Source: Chloroflexota bacterium
GTDB taxonomy: Bacteria; Chloroflexota; Anaerolineae; Anaerolineales; UBA11579
Assembly (NCBI GenBank): GCA_016191875.1
Contig: JACPVG010000021.1
Location: forward strand, 1-62,634
Direction of reading: 5' to 3'
Length of the DNA: 62,634 nt
Shown: positions 35,085 through 44,863 of the stretch, in pieces
Layout: each line of letters starts with the position of its first letter
Position numbering within the stretch: the first letter of the stretch is position 1
The notes under the pieces: model-generated
What the model saw: the letters and a program-made list of their open reading frames with translations, nothing else
What the model was told of the DNA's origin: nothing
Database searches by the model: none
Made by a program: the position numbers and the translations under genes

Positions 35085-35840
35085 TTACTCGTTGACACGT
35101 TGACCTGTCTCCCATTTTCGTGCCTGCCACGCCAGATACAGCGCCACGGAACCCGCCACGGCCGCGTTGAGCGATTCGATTTCGCCGCGCATCGGCAGGG
35201 CCAGCAGGATGTCGCACGACTCGCGCACCAGCCGCCGCATGCCTTCGCCTTCGTTGCCCACCACCAGCGCCAAGGCGCCGTCCAGCCGCACCCTCTCCGG
35301 CGGCTGGGACTCAGACCCGCCATCCAGCCCTACCACCCAGACATCGTTTTCCTTGAGAGCCTGGATGGTCTGCGCCAGGTTGGCCTGGGCGACGAGCAGG
35401 TGTTCGCTGGCTCCGCTGGAGGCCGAGACCACCGCCGGGGTGATGCTGGCCGTGTGCGCCAACGGGATGACCACGCCCTGCGCGCCCACCGCCTCGGCGG
35501 TGCGCAGCAGCGTACCCAGGTTCTGGGGATCCTGCAGGGTGTCCAGAAGGAGGATGAAGGGCGGCTCGCCGCGTTCGGCGGCCAGGGCGAGCATATCCAG
35601 CAGGCCGCTGTAGGGGTAAGACCCGGCCTCCAGCGCCACGCCCTGGTGGTGGTCGGCGATGCGGTCCAACAGCGGGCGCGGCGTCGGCTCCGACTTGATG
35701 CCGCGCGCCCCGGCAAGGTCCAGGATTTCGGCCAGGCGGCCTTTGGCCTGCGCCCCTTCGGCCACGCGCAGGCGCGTGAACACCCGCCGGTTGGCGCGCA
35801 GGGCTTCATAGACGGGGTTGCGGCCGGTGAGCCACTCCAT
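35085..35840 (-). CDS. rlmB: TrmH/SpoU family 23S rRNA 2'-O-methyltransferase (RlmB-like)
   Basis: A 251-residue SPOUT methyltransferase. An N-terminal L30e-like substrate-binding domain (WLTGRNPVYEALRA) is followed by the knotted catalytic domain with LDTLQDPQNLGTLLRTAEA (motif 1 Asn/Arg), VVGNEGEGMRRL (motif 2) and PMRGEIESLNAAVAGSVAL (motif 3). RlmB methylates G2251 in 23S rRNA. It follows cysS with a 73-bp gap, a common arrangement for these two genes. Assignment to RlmB rather than another TrmH member rests on the N-terminal domain and this context. Confidence 0.9.
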   Translation of the reverse strand: MEWLTGRNPVYEALRANRRVFTRLRVAEGAQAKGRLAEILDLAGARGIKSEPTPRPLLDRIADHHQGVALEAGSYPYSGLLDMLALAAERGEPPFILLLDTLQDPQNLGTLLRTAEAVGAQGVVIPLAHTASITPAVVSASSGASEHLLVAQANLAQTIQALKENDVWVVGLDGGSESQPPERVRLDGALALVVGNEGEGMRRLVRESCDILLALPMRGEIESLNAAVAGSVALYLAWQARKWETGQRVNE

Positions 35841-35913
35841 GAAAGCAGGCAGCAGAAAGCAGGCGGCAGGCAGTGGGAGAAGGTGCTATCTGCTCCCTGC
35901 TATCTGCTGTCTG

Positions 35914-37314
<1,401 letters not shown>

Positions 37315-37334
37315 GGCTCTGGCCTTGCCCGGGT

Positions 37335-38390
37335 TCAGTCGTGTTCCGGCTTGGCGAAGATCATCCGCCCGGCGGCGGTTTGCAACACCTTGGTGACCAC
37401 CGTCTCCAGTTCCACGCCGATGAAGTTTTGCCCGTCCTGCACCACCACCATCGTGCCGTCGTCCAGGTAGCCCACGCCCTGGTTGGCCTCGCGGCCTTCC
37501 TGGATGATGCGCACGCTGAGCATTTCGCCCGGCAGGTAGACGGCCTTGACGGCGTTGGCGAGTTCGTTGATGTTGAGGATGGTCACGCCTTGCAGTTCGG
37601 CCACCCGGTTCAGGTTGTAATCGTTGGTCAGGACCGGGGCGCGCATCTGGCGCGCCAGGATGATGAGCTTGTCGTCCACCGCCCGCGAGCCTTCCACGTC
37701 GATGTCGCTGATGCGCACCGGCATGAGCGGGTTCTTTTGCAGGGCGGCCAGCACTTCCAGGCCGCGCCGGCCGCGCTGGCGGCGCAGGTTGTCGCCCGAA
37801 TCGGCGATGTATTGCAGTTCGTTGAGCACAAAGCGCGGGATGAGCAGTTCGCCGGCCAGGAAGCCGGTGCGGGCGATGTCGGCGATGCGCCCATCGATGA
37901 TCACGCTGGTATCCAGCAGGATGGCGCGGGCGCCCTTGCCGTTGGTGCGGCCGCCCTCACTGGGCGTCCGGTTGGGGAAGGTATCCAGCACGTTGAAGAT
38001 GTCATCCCGGCGGGCGACGAACACGGTGATGCCCAGATAGCCGAAGATGACCGCCCCGACGATGGGGAAGACCTGGCCGAACGGCTCCGGCATCAGCGAA
38101 AGCGGGAAGGCCAGCAGGCCGGAAATAAGCAGGCTGACGATCAGCCCGATCAGCCCGGCGAACAGGGTGCGGTTGGAGATCTGGCCGAGGCTGTTGCGGA
38201 TGGCGCGCACCGGGCGCACCGAGAGGCTGGGGGTGAGCACCAGGCCCACCAGCGCCCCCACCAGCCCGATGATGGTCGCCCACACTTCGACCGGATCGTT
38301 GAAGGCGTCGCTCATCAGGGTGCCCAGCCATACGCCGCCGGCCCCGAACACCACCATGCCAATCAGGCGGGAAAAGAATTCGATGCTCAT
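37335..38390 (-). CDS. Membrane-anchored PIN-TRAM domain protein (YacL-like)
   Basis: A 351-residue protein. About four N-terminal hydrophobic segments (residues 5-135) precede a PIN nuclease domain with [12 protein letters not shown] and an Asp-rich [19 protein letters not shown] site. A C-terminal TRAM RNA-binding domain ([20 protein letters not shown]) completes it. The family is conserved across Firmicutes and Chloroflexi and is thought to act on RNA or DNA at the membrane. The ATG at 38390 follows AGGAGCAAGC. It heads the cysS-rlmB operon. Confidence 0.92.
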   Translation of the reverse strand: MSIEFFSRLIGMVVFGAGGVWLGTLMSDAFNDPVEVWATIIGLVGALVGLVLTPSLSVRPVRAIRNSLGQISNRTLFAGLIGLIVSLLISGLLAFPLSLMPEPFGQVFPIVGAVIFGYLGITVFVARRDDIFNVLDTFPNRTPSEGGRTNGKGARAILLDTSVIIDGRIADIARTGFLAGELLIPRFVLNELQYIADSGDNLRRQRGRRGLEVLAALQKNPLMPVRISDIDVEGSRAVDDKLIILARQMRAPVLTNDYNLNRVAELQGVTILNINELANAVKAVYLPGEMLSVRIIQEGREANQGVGYLDDGTMVVVQDGQNFIGVELETVVTKVLQTAAGRMIFAKPEHD

Positions 38391-38433
38391 GCTTGCTCCT
38401 TTGTTTCCCCGCACGGAAGCCCTTAACGAACAT

Positions 38434-38538
38434 GGCGAACGCGGTTGCCGCGTTCGCCGTTGGACAGCCTGTCGATGGAGAACCACCGGGGTGGTTCAGG
38501 TCTTGTGTTTTCGGGTACCTTGATGCAGCCAAGGCTGC
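38434..38538 (-). promoter_or_regulatory. Three-hairpin leader upstream of PIN-TRAM-cysS
   Basis: Three perfect inverted repeats lie in the leader: GGCGAACGCGG/CCGCGTTCGCC (38434-38458, 3-nt loop), GAACCACC/GGTGGTTC (38480-38497) and GCAGCC/GGCTGC (38525-38538). None is followed by a T-run. The T-box consensus is absent. They may stabilise or control translation of the leader, but no class is assigned. The rest of this 517-bp gap contains only AT-richer sequence and repeat copy C. Confidence 0.5.
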
Positions 38539-38714
38539 GATAATAGCAAGCCGCCCATTACGAAGGGCTGTCGTTCCGGCGAGGAAAATGAATGAATAAG
38601 TGCTGTGCCGATGATAGCACGATGACCAGACAACGTCAACCGCCGAAAACCGGAATCACACTTTTTGGCGTGGCGGTTTTGAGGGTTTTCTAATAAATTT
38701 CGGGTAGGATTCAG

Positions 38715-38850
38715 TAGTTGGCCGAAAGCATCTTGGATTCCTTCGGAAAGGAGCAGCGGCCAACTACTAAAGTAGCCAAAAGGCATTTTGCGAGAAAGAT
38801 CGAGATGGCAGATCGAATTCCTTTGCAAAAAGGCTTTTGATGGGCTACTT
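38715..38850 (+). repeat. Structured intergenic repeat, copy C
   Basis: A third copy of the ~135-bp element. TAGTTGGCCG (38715-38724) pairs with CGGCCAACTA (38757-38766). AGTAGCC (38771-38777) pairs with GGGCTACT near 38842-38849. CCTTT-GCAA-AAAGG forms a perfect GNRA-capped hairpin. The inner AAAGTC helix of other copies is replaced here by ATCGAA/TTTGAT. It ends 58 bp before the thioredoxin-domain gene. Confidence 0.85.
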
Positions 38851-38907
38851 CAAGCGATCGGCGTCATCACTACTCTCAGACGCGGTTGCCCGCGGGGAGC
38901 GCGCCCT

Positions 38908-39744
38908 ATGATGTCATCCGAGCATATCATCGAAGTCAACGAAGCCAGTTTCCAGAATGACGTGGTGCTCTACTCGCAGACCACGCCGGTGGTGGTGGAC
39001 TTCTGGGCCGAATGGTGCCAGCCCTGCCACATGCTTTCGCCCATCTTGGAGAAGCTGGCGCGTGAGGCCAACGGCGCGTTCCGCCTGGCCAAGGTCAACG
39101 CCGACGATAACCCCAATCTGACGCTGGCCTTCAACGTGCGCGGTCTGCCGACTGTGAAGGGTTTCCTGAAGGGCCAGGTGGTGGCCGAGTTCGTCGGCGC
39201 CCAGCCCGAAGGGGCGCTGCGCGATTTCCTGCGCAAACTGGCCCCCACCCAGAGCGACCTGAACCTGGAAAAGGGGCACAGCCTGTTGCGCGCCAGCCAC
39301 TGGGCCGACGCCGGCGAGGCCTTCCGCCAGGTGCTCAAATCCCGCCCGGATGACGGCCCGGCGCTGCTGGGCCTGGCAAAAAGCCATCTCGCCCAGGGCC
39401 GCCCCGCCGACGCGCTGGTGGTCCTGCGCGACTTCCCGGCAAGCAAACAATACGGCGCCGCTCAGAGCCTGCTGCCGCTGGCGCAGGCTATGGCGCGCCT
39501 CGAAGCCAACCCTTCGGAAGAGGGCGACGATGACCTGACGCCGGCCTATGCCCGCGCCATCCGGCTGGCCGGGCGCGGCAACCTGGCCGCTGCCGCGGAT
39601 GGCCTGCTGGAGATCCTGCGTCAGAATAAGAACTATGGCGGCGGCGCGGCGCGCCAACTGATGGTGGCCGTGCTGGAACTGATGGACGCCGACTCGGAAA
39701 TGACCCGCGACTACCGGCGCGAGTTCTCGGCATTGCTGTTCTGA
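38908..39744 (+). CDS. Thioredoxin-TPR protein (CnoX/YbbN-like)
   Basis: A 278-residue protein. A thioredoxin domain (about residues 5-110) has the active site WCQPC and the cis-Pro segment RGLPTVKGF. A C-terminal TPR-like helical region (about 120-278) follows. This matches the co-chaperone CnoX/YbbN, which protects unfolding proteins from oxidation and passes them to GroEL or DnaK. Here the active site keeps both cysteines, unlike E. coli CnoX, so redox activity is likely. The ATG at 38908 or 38911 is chosen because upstream sequence belongs to repeat copy C. Inverted copies C and D flank the gene. Confidence 0.87.
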   Translation: MMSSEHIIEVNEASFQNDVVLYSQTTPVVVDFWAEWCQPCHMLSPILEKLAREANGAFRLAKVNADDNPNLTLAFNVRGLPTVKGFLKGQVVAEFVGAQPEGALRDFLRKLAPTQSDLNLEKGHSLLRASHWADAGEAFRQVLKSRPDDGPALLGLAKSHLAQGRPADALVVLRDFPASKQYGAAQSLLPLAQAMARLEANPSEEGDDDLTPAYARAIRLAGRGNLAAAADGLLEILRQNKNYGGGAARQLMVAVLELMDADSEMTRDYRREFSALLF

Positions 39745-39878
39745 GTAGCCCACCGAAAGCCCTTTTTCAAAGGACTCCGGCTTTGCAGCGTGATTCCCTT
39801 CGTAATATACCTATGGGTTACTTTAATAGTTGGCCGCTGTTTCTCTCCGGCGGAATTCAAAACACTTACGGCCAACTA
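39744..39878 (-). repeat. Structured intergenic repeat, copy D
   Basis: A fourth copy, in inverted orientation, starting at the last base of the thioredoxin stop codon. On the minus strand TAGTTGGCCG pairs with CGGCCAACTA (plus-strand 39869-39878 and 39827-39836). The inner helix reads AAAGCC/GGCTTT, a compensatory double change relative to AAAGTC/GACTTT of copy B. The apical hairpin is CCTTT-GAA-AAAGG. Confidence 0.85.
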
Positions 39879-39903
39879 CTTGAAACGCTCCAGGCCCCGC
39901 AAT

Positions 39904-39935
39904 AAAAGAAGCCCCGCGACCTTGCGGGGCTTCTT
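39904..39935 (-). terminator. Terminator downstream of kimA
   Basis: A perfect 12-bp stem, AAGAAGCCCCGC (39906-39917) with GCGGGGCTTCTT (39924-39935). On the minus strand it is followed by TTTTATT, fitting the end of the kimA transcript. Confidence 0.85.
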
Positions 39936-39953
39936 GATTCCTGAGCCGCAAGG

Positions 39954-41924
39954 TCACTCGGAAATGATCTCGGTCGTATACGGGTCTTTGTCGCGCGAGT
40001 CGTGGGGCGGGTGGTCGCTGCCGTTGATGTGAATCGGGATGTCGATGACCACGATGTCCTTGTACTGGCGCAGGCGGGCGCGCAGGATGTTGGCAGTCTG
40101 GTTGTGCAGGATCTGTGTGAGGACCGATTCAGTGATGAATTCCGGGATGACCACGCTGGTCAATTCGCTGGGGAATTCCACTTTGTTCACATGCTCGATA
40201 TATTCGATCAGCGGGTCCAGCACATCCCGGTAATCGTAGTCAATGCACACCAGGCTCACACCCTCGGTGGTCTTGGGGAAGCGATTCCAGCGGCGCACCA
40301 GGCGCTCCTTCTGTTCGGCGCTGGTGATGACGCACACCGCCCGCACGTTGCTGGAGATGCGCTTGGCATAGCGCAGGGCGCGCAAGGTGCCGCGATGCAC
40401 ATCGCCCATCGGCAGGATGACCACGTCCGCCACTTCCAGCAGATTGGATTCGTCCAGGTGGCGGGTGCGCAGGGTCTCGGCTACATCCTCATAGTGCTTG
40501 TGAATGGAACGGAAGAGCCAGACCAGCAGCGGGATCGCCAGGGCAATCGCCCAGGCGCCTTCCAGGAATTTGGTAGCCACCAGCACCAGGAACACTACCA
40601 GGGTAACCAACGAGCCAAAGGCGTTCACCAGCTGCTTCCACCACCAGCCCGATTCATGATGAACGGTGGTCGCAAGCGTCTTGAGCGATTCGCCGGGCTT
40701 CAATTTGCTGATCTTGCCCATCAACCGCACCATACCGGCCTGGGAAAGCGTGAACGATAACATCACCCCGAGGGCGTACAGCGGCAGCATGGCGATCTCG
40801 TCCGCCCTGAAAATGATGACGATCACCGCCGCCACCAGCGCCAGGGTCAGGATGCCGCCATTGAACACCAGGCGGTCGCCGCGGTTGGTCATCCAGCGCG
40901 GCATGAAGCCGTCCTTGGCCAGGAAGGACGACAGGCGCGGGAAATCCTGATAGCCGGTGTTGGCAGCCAGGATCAGGATCATCATCGTGAAGAACTGCAC
41001 CCAATAATAGAGCAGGCCGCTGCCTGAAACGGTGCGGGCCAGTTGGGAGAGGATGCTGTCGGTGTGGCTGGGAACGAGATTAAGATGAGTGGCGAGGAAG
41101 GAAATGCCGAGGAAGAGCGCCATCGCCATCACCGCCATCACGACCATGGTCTGGGCGGCATTGCGGCTTTCCGGTTTCTTGAAGGCGCCCACGCCGTTGC
41201 TGATGGCTTCGATTCCAGTGAGCGCCGTGCAGCCGGCGGCGAAGGCCCGCAGAATCAGCCAGATATAGGCGAACGTGGTCAGGCTGCTGGCGGCGGCCAG
41301 TGGGTGCGCCTCCGGCACGATGCGCTCCAGGCCGAAGAGGCCGTAATAGCGCGCCAGCCCGACCAGCACCATCAGCAGCACCCCGCCCACGAAGGCGTAG
41401 GTTGGCAGGGCGAACACCGTGCCGCTCTCGCGCACGCCGCGCAGGTTCATCCAGGTCAGGATCAGGATGGCAGTCAGCGCGAAGACGATGCGGAAGCCGT
41501 GCAGTTCCGGGAATGCCGAAGTGATGGCGCGCATGCCAGCCGAAACCGAAACGGAAACGGTCAGCACATAGTCGGTGAGCAGGGCGGCCGCCGCCAACAG
41601 GGAAGGCGTTGTGCCAAGGTTATCTTTCGCGACCGTGTAGGCCCCGCCGCCGTCGGGATAATGCAGGATGGTCTGGATGTAGGAGAACACCACGATCAGC
41701 ACCAGCAGGGCGATGGCGAGGGCAATGGCCCAGGTCATCCCCAGGGCGCTGCTGCCCAGCACCAGCAAGACCGCCATGATGGCCTCGGTGGCATAGGCGT
41801 TGCTGGAGATCGGGTCGGAGGCGAAGATCGCCAGGCCGCGCACCTTATCCAGGCGTTCGTGGTGTTCCTGACTCGTCCGGAAGGGTTCGCCGAAGACGAG
41901 ACGCTTGAGTTTGTCAACAGTCAT
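39954..41924 (-). CDS. kimA: KimA-type potassium transporter (APC superfamily)
   Basis: A 656-residue transporter with about 12 hydrophobic helices and a C-terminal cytoplasmic domain from about residue 480. Motifs agree with Bacillus KimA/YdaO as I recall it: SSNAYATEAI, YPDGGGAYTVAKDNLG, DYVLTVSVSVSAG, GCTALTGIEAISNGV, LAANTGYQDFPRL and the C-terminal ILHNQTANILRARL. KimA is a high-affinity K+/H+ symporter. In Bacillus its mRNA carries a c-di-AMP riboswitch. Here that class is not seen, but a terminator occupies the leader. A generic amino-acid permease is less likely. Confidence 0.85.
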   Translation of the reverse strand: MTVDKLKRLVFGEPFRTSQEHHERLDKVRGLAIFASDPISSNAYATEAIMAVLLVLGSSALGMTWAIALAIALLVLIVVFSYIQTILHYPDGGGAYTVAKDNLGTTPSLLAAAALLTDYVLTVSVSVSAGMRAITSAFPELHGFRIVFALTAILILTWMNLRGVRESGTVFALPTYAFVGGVLLMVLVGLARYYGLFGLERIVPEAHPLAAASSLTTFAYIWLILRAFAAGCTALTGIEAISNGVGAFKKPESRNAAQTMVVMAVMAMALFLGISFLATHLNLVPSHTDSILSQLARTVSGSGLLYYWVQFFTMMILILAANTGYQDFPRLSSFLAKDGFMPRWMTNRGDRLVFNGGILTLALVAAVIVIIFRADEIAMLPLYALGVMLSFTLSQAGMVRLMGKISKLKPGESLKTLATTVHHESGWWWKQLVNAFGSLVTLVVFLVLVATKFLEGAWAIALAIPLLVWLFRSIHKHYEDVAETLRTRHLDESNLLEVADVVILPMGDVHRGTLRALRYAKRISSNVRAVCVITSAEQKERLVRRWNRFPKTTEGVSLVCIDYDYRDVLDPLIEYIEHVNKVEFPSELTSVVIPEFITESVLTQILHNQTANILRARLRQYKDIVVIDIPIHINGSDHPPHDSRDKDPYTTEIISE

Positions 41925-41939
41925 GCAACTTGCTCCTTA

Positions 41940-41965
41940 CGCGCCGCGGGCAGCCCGCGGGCGCG
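41940..41965 (-). promoter_or_regulatory. GC-rich hairpin just upstream of the kimA ribosome binding site
   Basis: CCGCGGG (41944-41950) pairs with CCCGCGG (41954-41960) with a 3-nt loop. CGCG arms extend it across a single bulge. It ends 2-3 nt before TAAGGAG of kimA, close enough to affect ribosome access. Confidence 0.5.
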
Positions 41966-41971
41966 CTGGAC

Positions 41972-42004
41972 AAAAAACTTACCTGCCGGTAGCCGACAGG
42001 CAAG
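41972..42004 (-). terminator. Intrinsic terminator in the kimA leader (possible attenuator)
   Basis: On the minus strand CTTGCCTGTCGG pairs with CCGGCAGGTAAG (12 pairs with two wobbles, CTA loop) and is followed by TTTTTT. It lies between a TATAAT at 42059-42064 and the kimA ATG. Either it attenuates kimA or it ends the CBM9 transcript. Confidence 0.8.
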
Positions 42005-42058
42005 CTTGGGATTGGGCGAAGCCTGGTTTCCTGGGAGTGTCAGTTCCGTGCGGGCAGG

Positions 42059-42064
42059 ATTATA
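42059..42064 (-). promoter_or_regulatory. -10 hexamer TATAAT upstream of the kimA leader
   Basis: A perfect TATAAT on the minus strand, 134 nt before the kimA ATG and upstream of the leader terminator. No consensus -35 was found. Confidence 0.4.
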
Positions 42065-42127
42065 CCCAGATTCGTCCGGGCGGGTAGGGTTGGGGGCAGC
42101 ATTAATCTGGTTATTATCCGCTTTGGG

Positions 42128-43240
42128 CTATGGAGCCAGCAAGATCAGGTCGCGCCAGGTGGTCGGGTCGTGCAGAGCGCGGCCGGGCGCAAAAGAAACC
42201 ACCGTCTGCTGGGCGTTGCTGGTCACGTCGTCGTTATCGGAGACCGAGAAGAGGAAGCCGAAGGTCTGACCCTGGGCGGGCGAAACGCCGAAAACCGCCC
42301 ACGGCACGGCCACTTCCATGATGTAACCGTCGGTGGTGAACCCGGCGGCGATGCGCACGCCCTGCGGTGCGCCGATCTGATTGCGCGGGGCCCACACGTA
42401 GGCTTCGGCCGGCGCGCCGGTGAACAGGTTACCGGGCGAAATGCCCAACTGGTAATCGTCCAGGCTGAGGACCCGGTCACTGAAGTCTTCGTTCAACTGG
42501 ATATCCAGCAGAATCTCCAGACTGTCGCCGCGATACAACTGCGGGCCGCTGGCCTGCTGGACGAACTTGTTGTCGAACACCCGTACGCCGATATAGAAAT
42601 AGTCCTCATCCCAGCCGAAGCGCGCCTGCGCCGAAACATCCTTCTCGCCGGACGAGTAGCCGCCGCCCTGCACCGCCGTGGTCACGGCATAGACCGGAGC
42701 CGGGAAATCGCGTAAGTCGGCATCGATCTGGGGCGCCTGGGGCAGGTAAACGACCTCGACCGCCGGGCCGGGCCGGCCGGGGTCGGCGGGTGGGGCCGGG
42801 GTCGGGCTCCCTCCGGGGGTGACGGTGGCGGCCAGCGTGGGCGAGGGGCTGAAGTCCAGGGCGATGGGGGTGATACCCGCCTGCGGGGTAAGGTAGACGA
42901 TGGGCGTGGCGGTGGCCGTCGGGCCGCGCCCGCCGCCGGATTGCGCCGGGGTGGGGCTGGCTGGGCCGGAGCCGGCCGTCGCCGAGGGGGCGTCCGGCTC
43001 CAGGGTCGCGCTGGGAGCCTCGCTGGGCGTGTCGCTCGGCTGTGCGCTGGGCAGCGGTGTGGCCGATCTGGAGAACACCGCCGTGAGGGTCAGGTTGGGG
43101 GTGGGGCTGCCCGGCTGCGTCCCGCCGCCGGAAGGCCCCGGGGTTGACCCGGCCGCGCCGCCGCCCAGCACCTGACATGCCAGACTGGCGGCTGCCAGGG
43201 CGACCACGGCGAGGGTGAGTTTAAGGGACGCGTGCGGCAT
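42128..43240 (-). CDS. CBM9-like domain lipoprotein
   Basis: A 370-residue probable lipoprotein. The signal peptide ends at LAAASLAC, followed by a ~130-residue Pro/Thr/Ser/Gly-rich linker. The C-terminal 190 residues resemble the carbohydrate-binding family 9 domain: IDADLRDFP, FGWDEDYFYIGVRVFDNKF, GDSLEILLDIQ and GYIMEVAVPW. It would display a sugar- or ligand-binding module on the surface. The start at 43240 follows AGGAGGA, and TATAAT lies 31 nt upstream. Ligand unknown. Confidence 0.83.
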   Translation of the reverse strand: MPHASLKLTLAVVALAAASLACQVLGGGAAGSTPGPSGGGTQPGSPTPNLTLTAVFSRSATPLPSAQPSDTPSEAPSATLEPDAPSATAGSGPASPTPAQSGGGRGPTATATPIVYLTPQAGITPIALDFSPSPTLAATVTPGGSPTPAPPADPGRPGPAVEVVYLPQAPQIDADLRDFPAPVYAVTTAVQGGGYSSGEKDVSAQARFGWDEDYFYIGVRVFDNKFVQQASGPQLYRGDSLEILLDIQLNEDFSDRVLSLDDYQLGISPGNLFTGAPAEAYVWAPRNQIGAPQGVRIAAGFTTDGYIMEVAVPWAVFGVSPAQGQTFGFLFSVSDNDDVTSNAQQTVVSFAPGRALHDPTTWRDLILLAP

Positions 43241-43271
43241 GGCTCCTCCTGCGGGGCGAAACCCCACGTGT

Positions 43272-43277
43272 ATTATA
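43272..43277 (-). promoter_or_regulatory. -10 hexamer TATAAT of the CBM9 lipoprotein gene
   Basis: A perfect TATAAT on the minus strand, 31 nt before the ATG at 43240. It leaves a ~25-nt leader containing AGGAGGA. Confidence 0.5.
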
Positions 43278-43369
43278 GCCGGGGGGCCATAGGCGCGCAT
43301 CCGACTTTCATTGCATCTCCGGACGGGCCTGCTTGCCAAAGCCCCGCCGACGCGGTATCCTTGCCAGAT

Positions 43370-43462
43370 GGGAGTGGATGAGTCCCGGTGGGCTCCCCGG
43401 TCTTCAAAATCGGTGGCGGGCCGCGTGCGGGCCGCGGTGGGTTCGACTCCCATGCACTCCCG
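43370..43462 (+). tRNA. selC: tRNA-Sec (anticodon TCA)
   Basis: A 93-nt tRNA with anticodon TCA at 43404-43406 in the loop CTTCAAA. The acceptor is GGGAGTG with CACTCCC. The anticodon stem is CCGGT/ATCGG. A long GC-rich variable arm (GGCCGC..GCGGGCC) and the T arm GTGGG-TTCGACT-CCCAT follow. Length, extended variable arm and UCA anticodon are diagnostic of selenocysteine tRNA. The 3' CCA is not fully encoded. It implies UGA recoding in this organism, yet no selA, selB, selD or selenoprotein is in the window. Confidence 0.93.
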
Positions 43463-43491
43463 CCTCATTCACTCATCCCCGCAAGGCGCAC

Positions 43492-44706
43492 ATGACTCAA
43501 CCCCTTTTCAACACCCCCGATCAACTTAACCCGCTCATCGAGCGCGTCCTCGCTATTGAGAGCCTCACCTGGGGCGCGGCCGGAGAACGCTACCTGGTGC
43601 GCTACGAAGGGCGACTGCGCAAGGACTCGGCCGCCGCCTACGACGAACTGGCCGAGGCGCTGCTGCCCCACCGGCTGACCCCGGCCTTTCGCGAAGAAGG
43701 CGGCCGCCACATCGTGCTGCTCATCAATGGCATCATCGAGCCGGCGGCTTCCAACCCGTGGGTCAACCTGGCGCTGGCCCTGCTCACCCTGGTGAGCCTG
43801 CTGCTGGCCGGGGCCATCTACGGCTACGATGGCCCCCCGCCGCCGCCCGGCCTGCTGGATACGCTAACGCTGCTCCTGCCGCGCCTGGCCACCGGCTGGC
43901 CCTTCGCCCTCAGCATGCTGGGAATCCTGATGGCTCACGAGTTCGGGCATTATCTGGCGGCGCGCTACCACAAGACGGCCGTCACCCTGCCATATTTCCT
44001 GCCGCTGCCGTTCAGCCCGCTGGGCACGCTGGGGGCTTTCATCCAGCTCAAGGCCCCGCCCAGAAACAAACGCGTGCTGCACGACATCGGCATCGCCGGG
44101 CCGCTGGCGGGTTTCATCGTCACCGTGCCCATCCTCATCTACGGCCTGGCGACCTCGGAGGTCGGGTCGATTCCGGCGCACATTCCGGCCGGCTCGGGGC
44201 TGACCCTGGAAGGCAACTCCGTCTTTTACCTGGCGCTGAAGTACCTGGTGCACGGCGAATGGCTGCCGGCGCCGGCCTCCTACGGCGGACTGCCGCCCGC
44301 CCTGCACTGGCTGCGCTACGTGCTGACCGGCCTGCCCACCCCGCTGGGCGGCCGGGATGTGCTGCTCAACCAGGTGGCCTGGGCGGGCTGGGCGGGGTTG
44401 CTCGTTACCGGCCTCAACCTTATCCCCGCCGGGCAACTGGATGGCGGCCACATGCTCTACGTGCTCTTCGGGCGGAACGCTTCCAAAGCCGTGCCGTTCA
44501 TCCTGGTCACGCTGGGGCTGCTGGGGCTGGTGTGGCCCGGCTGGTGGCTGTGGGCCGGGCTGATTTTCCTCTTCGGCCGCGCCCATGCTGAACCGCTCGA
44601 TCAGATCACCGAACTGGATGGCACGCGCACGGCCCTGGCGCTCCTGGCGCTGCTGTTGTTCCTGCTGTTGTTCATGCCTGTGCCGCTGCGCGCCATTGTG
44701 GGGTGA
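43492..44706 (+). CDS. Site-2 protease family (M50) membrane metallopeptidase
   Basis: A 404-residue intramembrane zinc protease. The zinc motif HEFGH lies in LMAHEFGHYLAARY near residue 147, and the third ligand region is NLIPAGQLDGGH. Six to eight hydrophobic segments surround these. The loop LPYFLPLPFSPLGTLGAFIQ is typical of this subgroup. An N-terminal ~80-residue soluble domain precedes the membrane part. It may process membrane-bound regulators. The start at 43492 is chosen because earlier codons run through tRNA-Sec. AAGGCG serves as a weak ribosome binding site. Confidence 0.9.
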   Translation: MTQPLFNTPDQLNPLIERVLAIESLTWGAAGERYLVRYEGRLRKDSAAAYDELAEALLPHRLTPAFREEGGRHIVLLINGIIEPAASNPWVNLALALLTLVSLLLAGAIYGYDGPPPPPGLLDTLTLLLPRLATGWPFALSMLGILMAHEFGHYLAARYHKTAVTLPYFLPLPFSPLGTLGAFIQLKAPPRNKRVLHDIGIAGPLAGFIVTVPILIYGLATSEVGSIPAHIPAGSGLTLEGNSVFYLALKYLVHGEWLPAPASYGGLPPALHWLRYVLTGLPTPLGGRDVLLNQVAWAGWAGLLVTGLNLIPAGQLDGGHMLYVLFGRNASKAVPFILVTLGLLGLVWPGWWLWAGLIFLFGRAHAEPLDQITELDGTRTALALLALLLFLLLFMPVPLRAIVG

Positions 44707-44751
44707 GCCGCGGGGTACATTCATCCCCCCTGCGCATAGGCCAAAAGTCCT

Positions 44752-44781
44752 TTGACAAGCCGTACTGGAATCGGATATACT
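44752..44781 (+). promoter_or_regulatory. Sigma-70-type promoter
   Basis: TTGACA (44752-44757), an 18-bp spacer, then TATACT (44776-44781), about 80 nt upstream of the lipoprotein ATG at 44864. It is one of the two best full promoters in the window. Confidence 0.7.
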
Positions 44782-44863
44782 CGGCAGTGAGGCGAAAGTA
44801 AATCAGTGGCTCATCCTTGAGCCACACACTGCCGCAGTTTGGCAGAAAGTTATCCTTTTCACA

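Noticed and set aside
38391..38700. T-box riboswitch upstream of the PIN-TRAM-cysS operon
   Set aside because: The conserved T-box antiterminator sequence and a terminator are missing, although three hairpins are present.
41925..42127. A canonical c-di-AMP (ydaO) riboswitch for kimA
   Set aside because: The leader from the TATAAT is too short and lacks the conserved elements I know for that class. Only the terminator and hairpin are supported.
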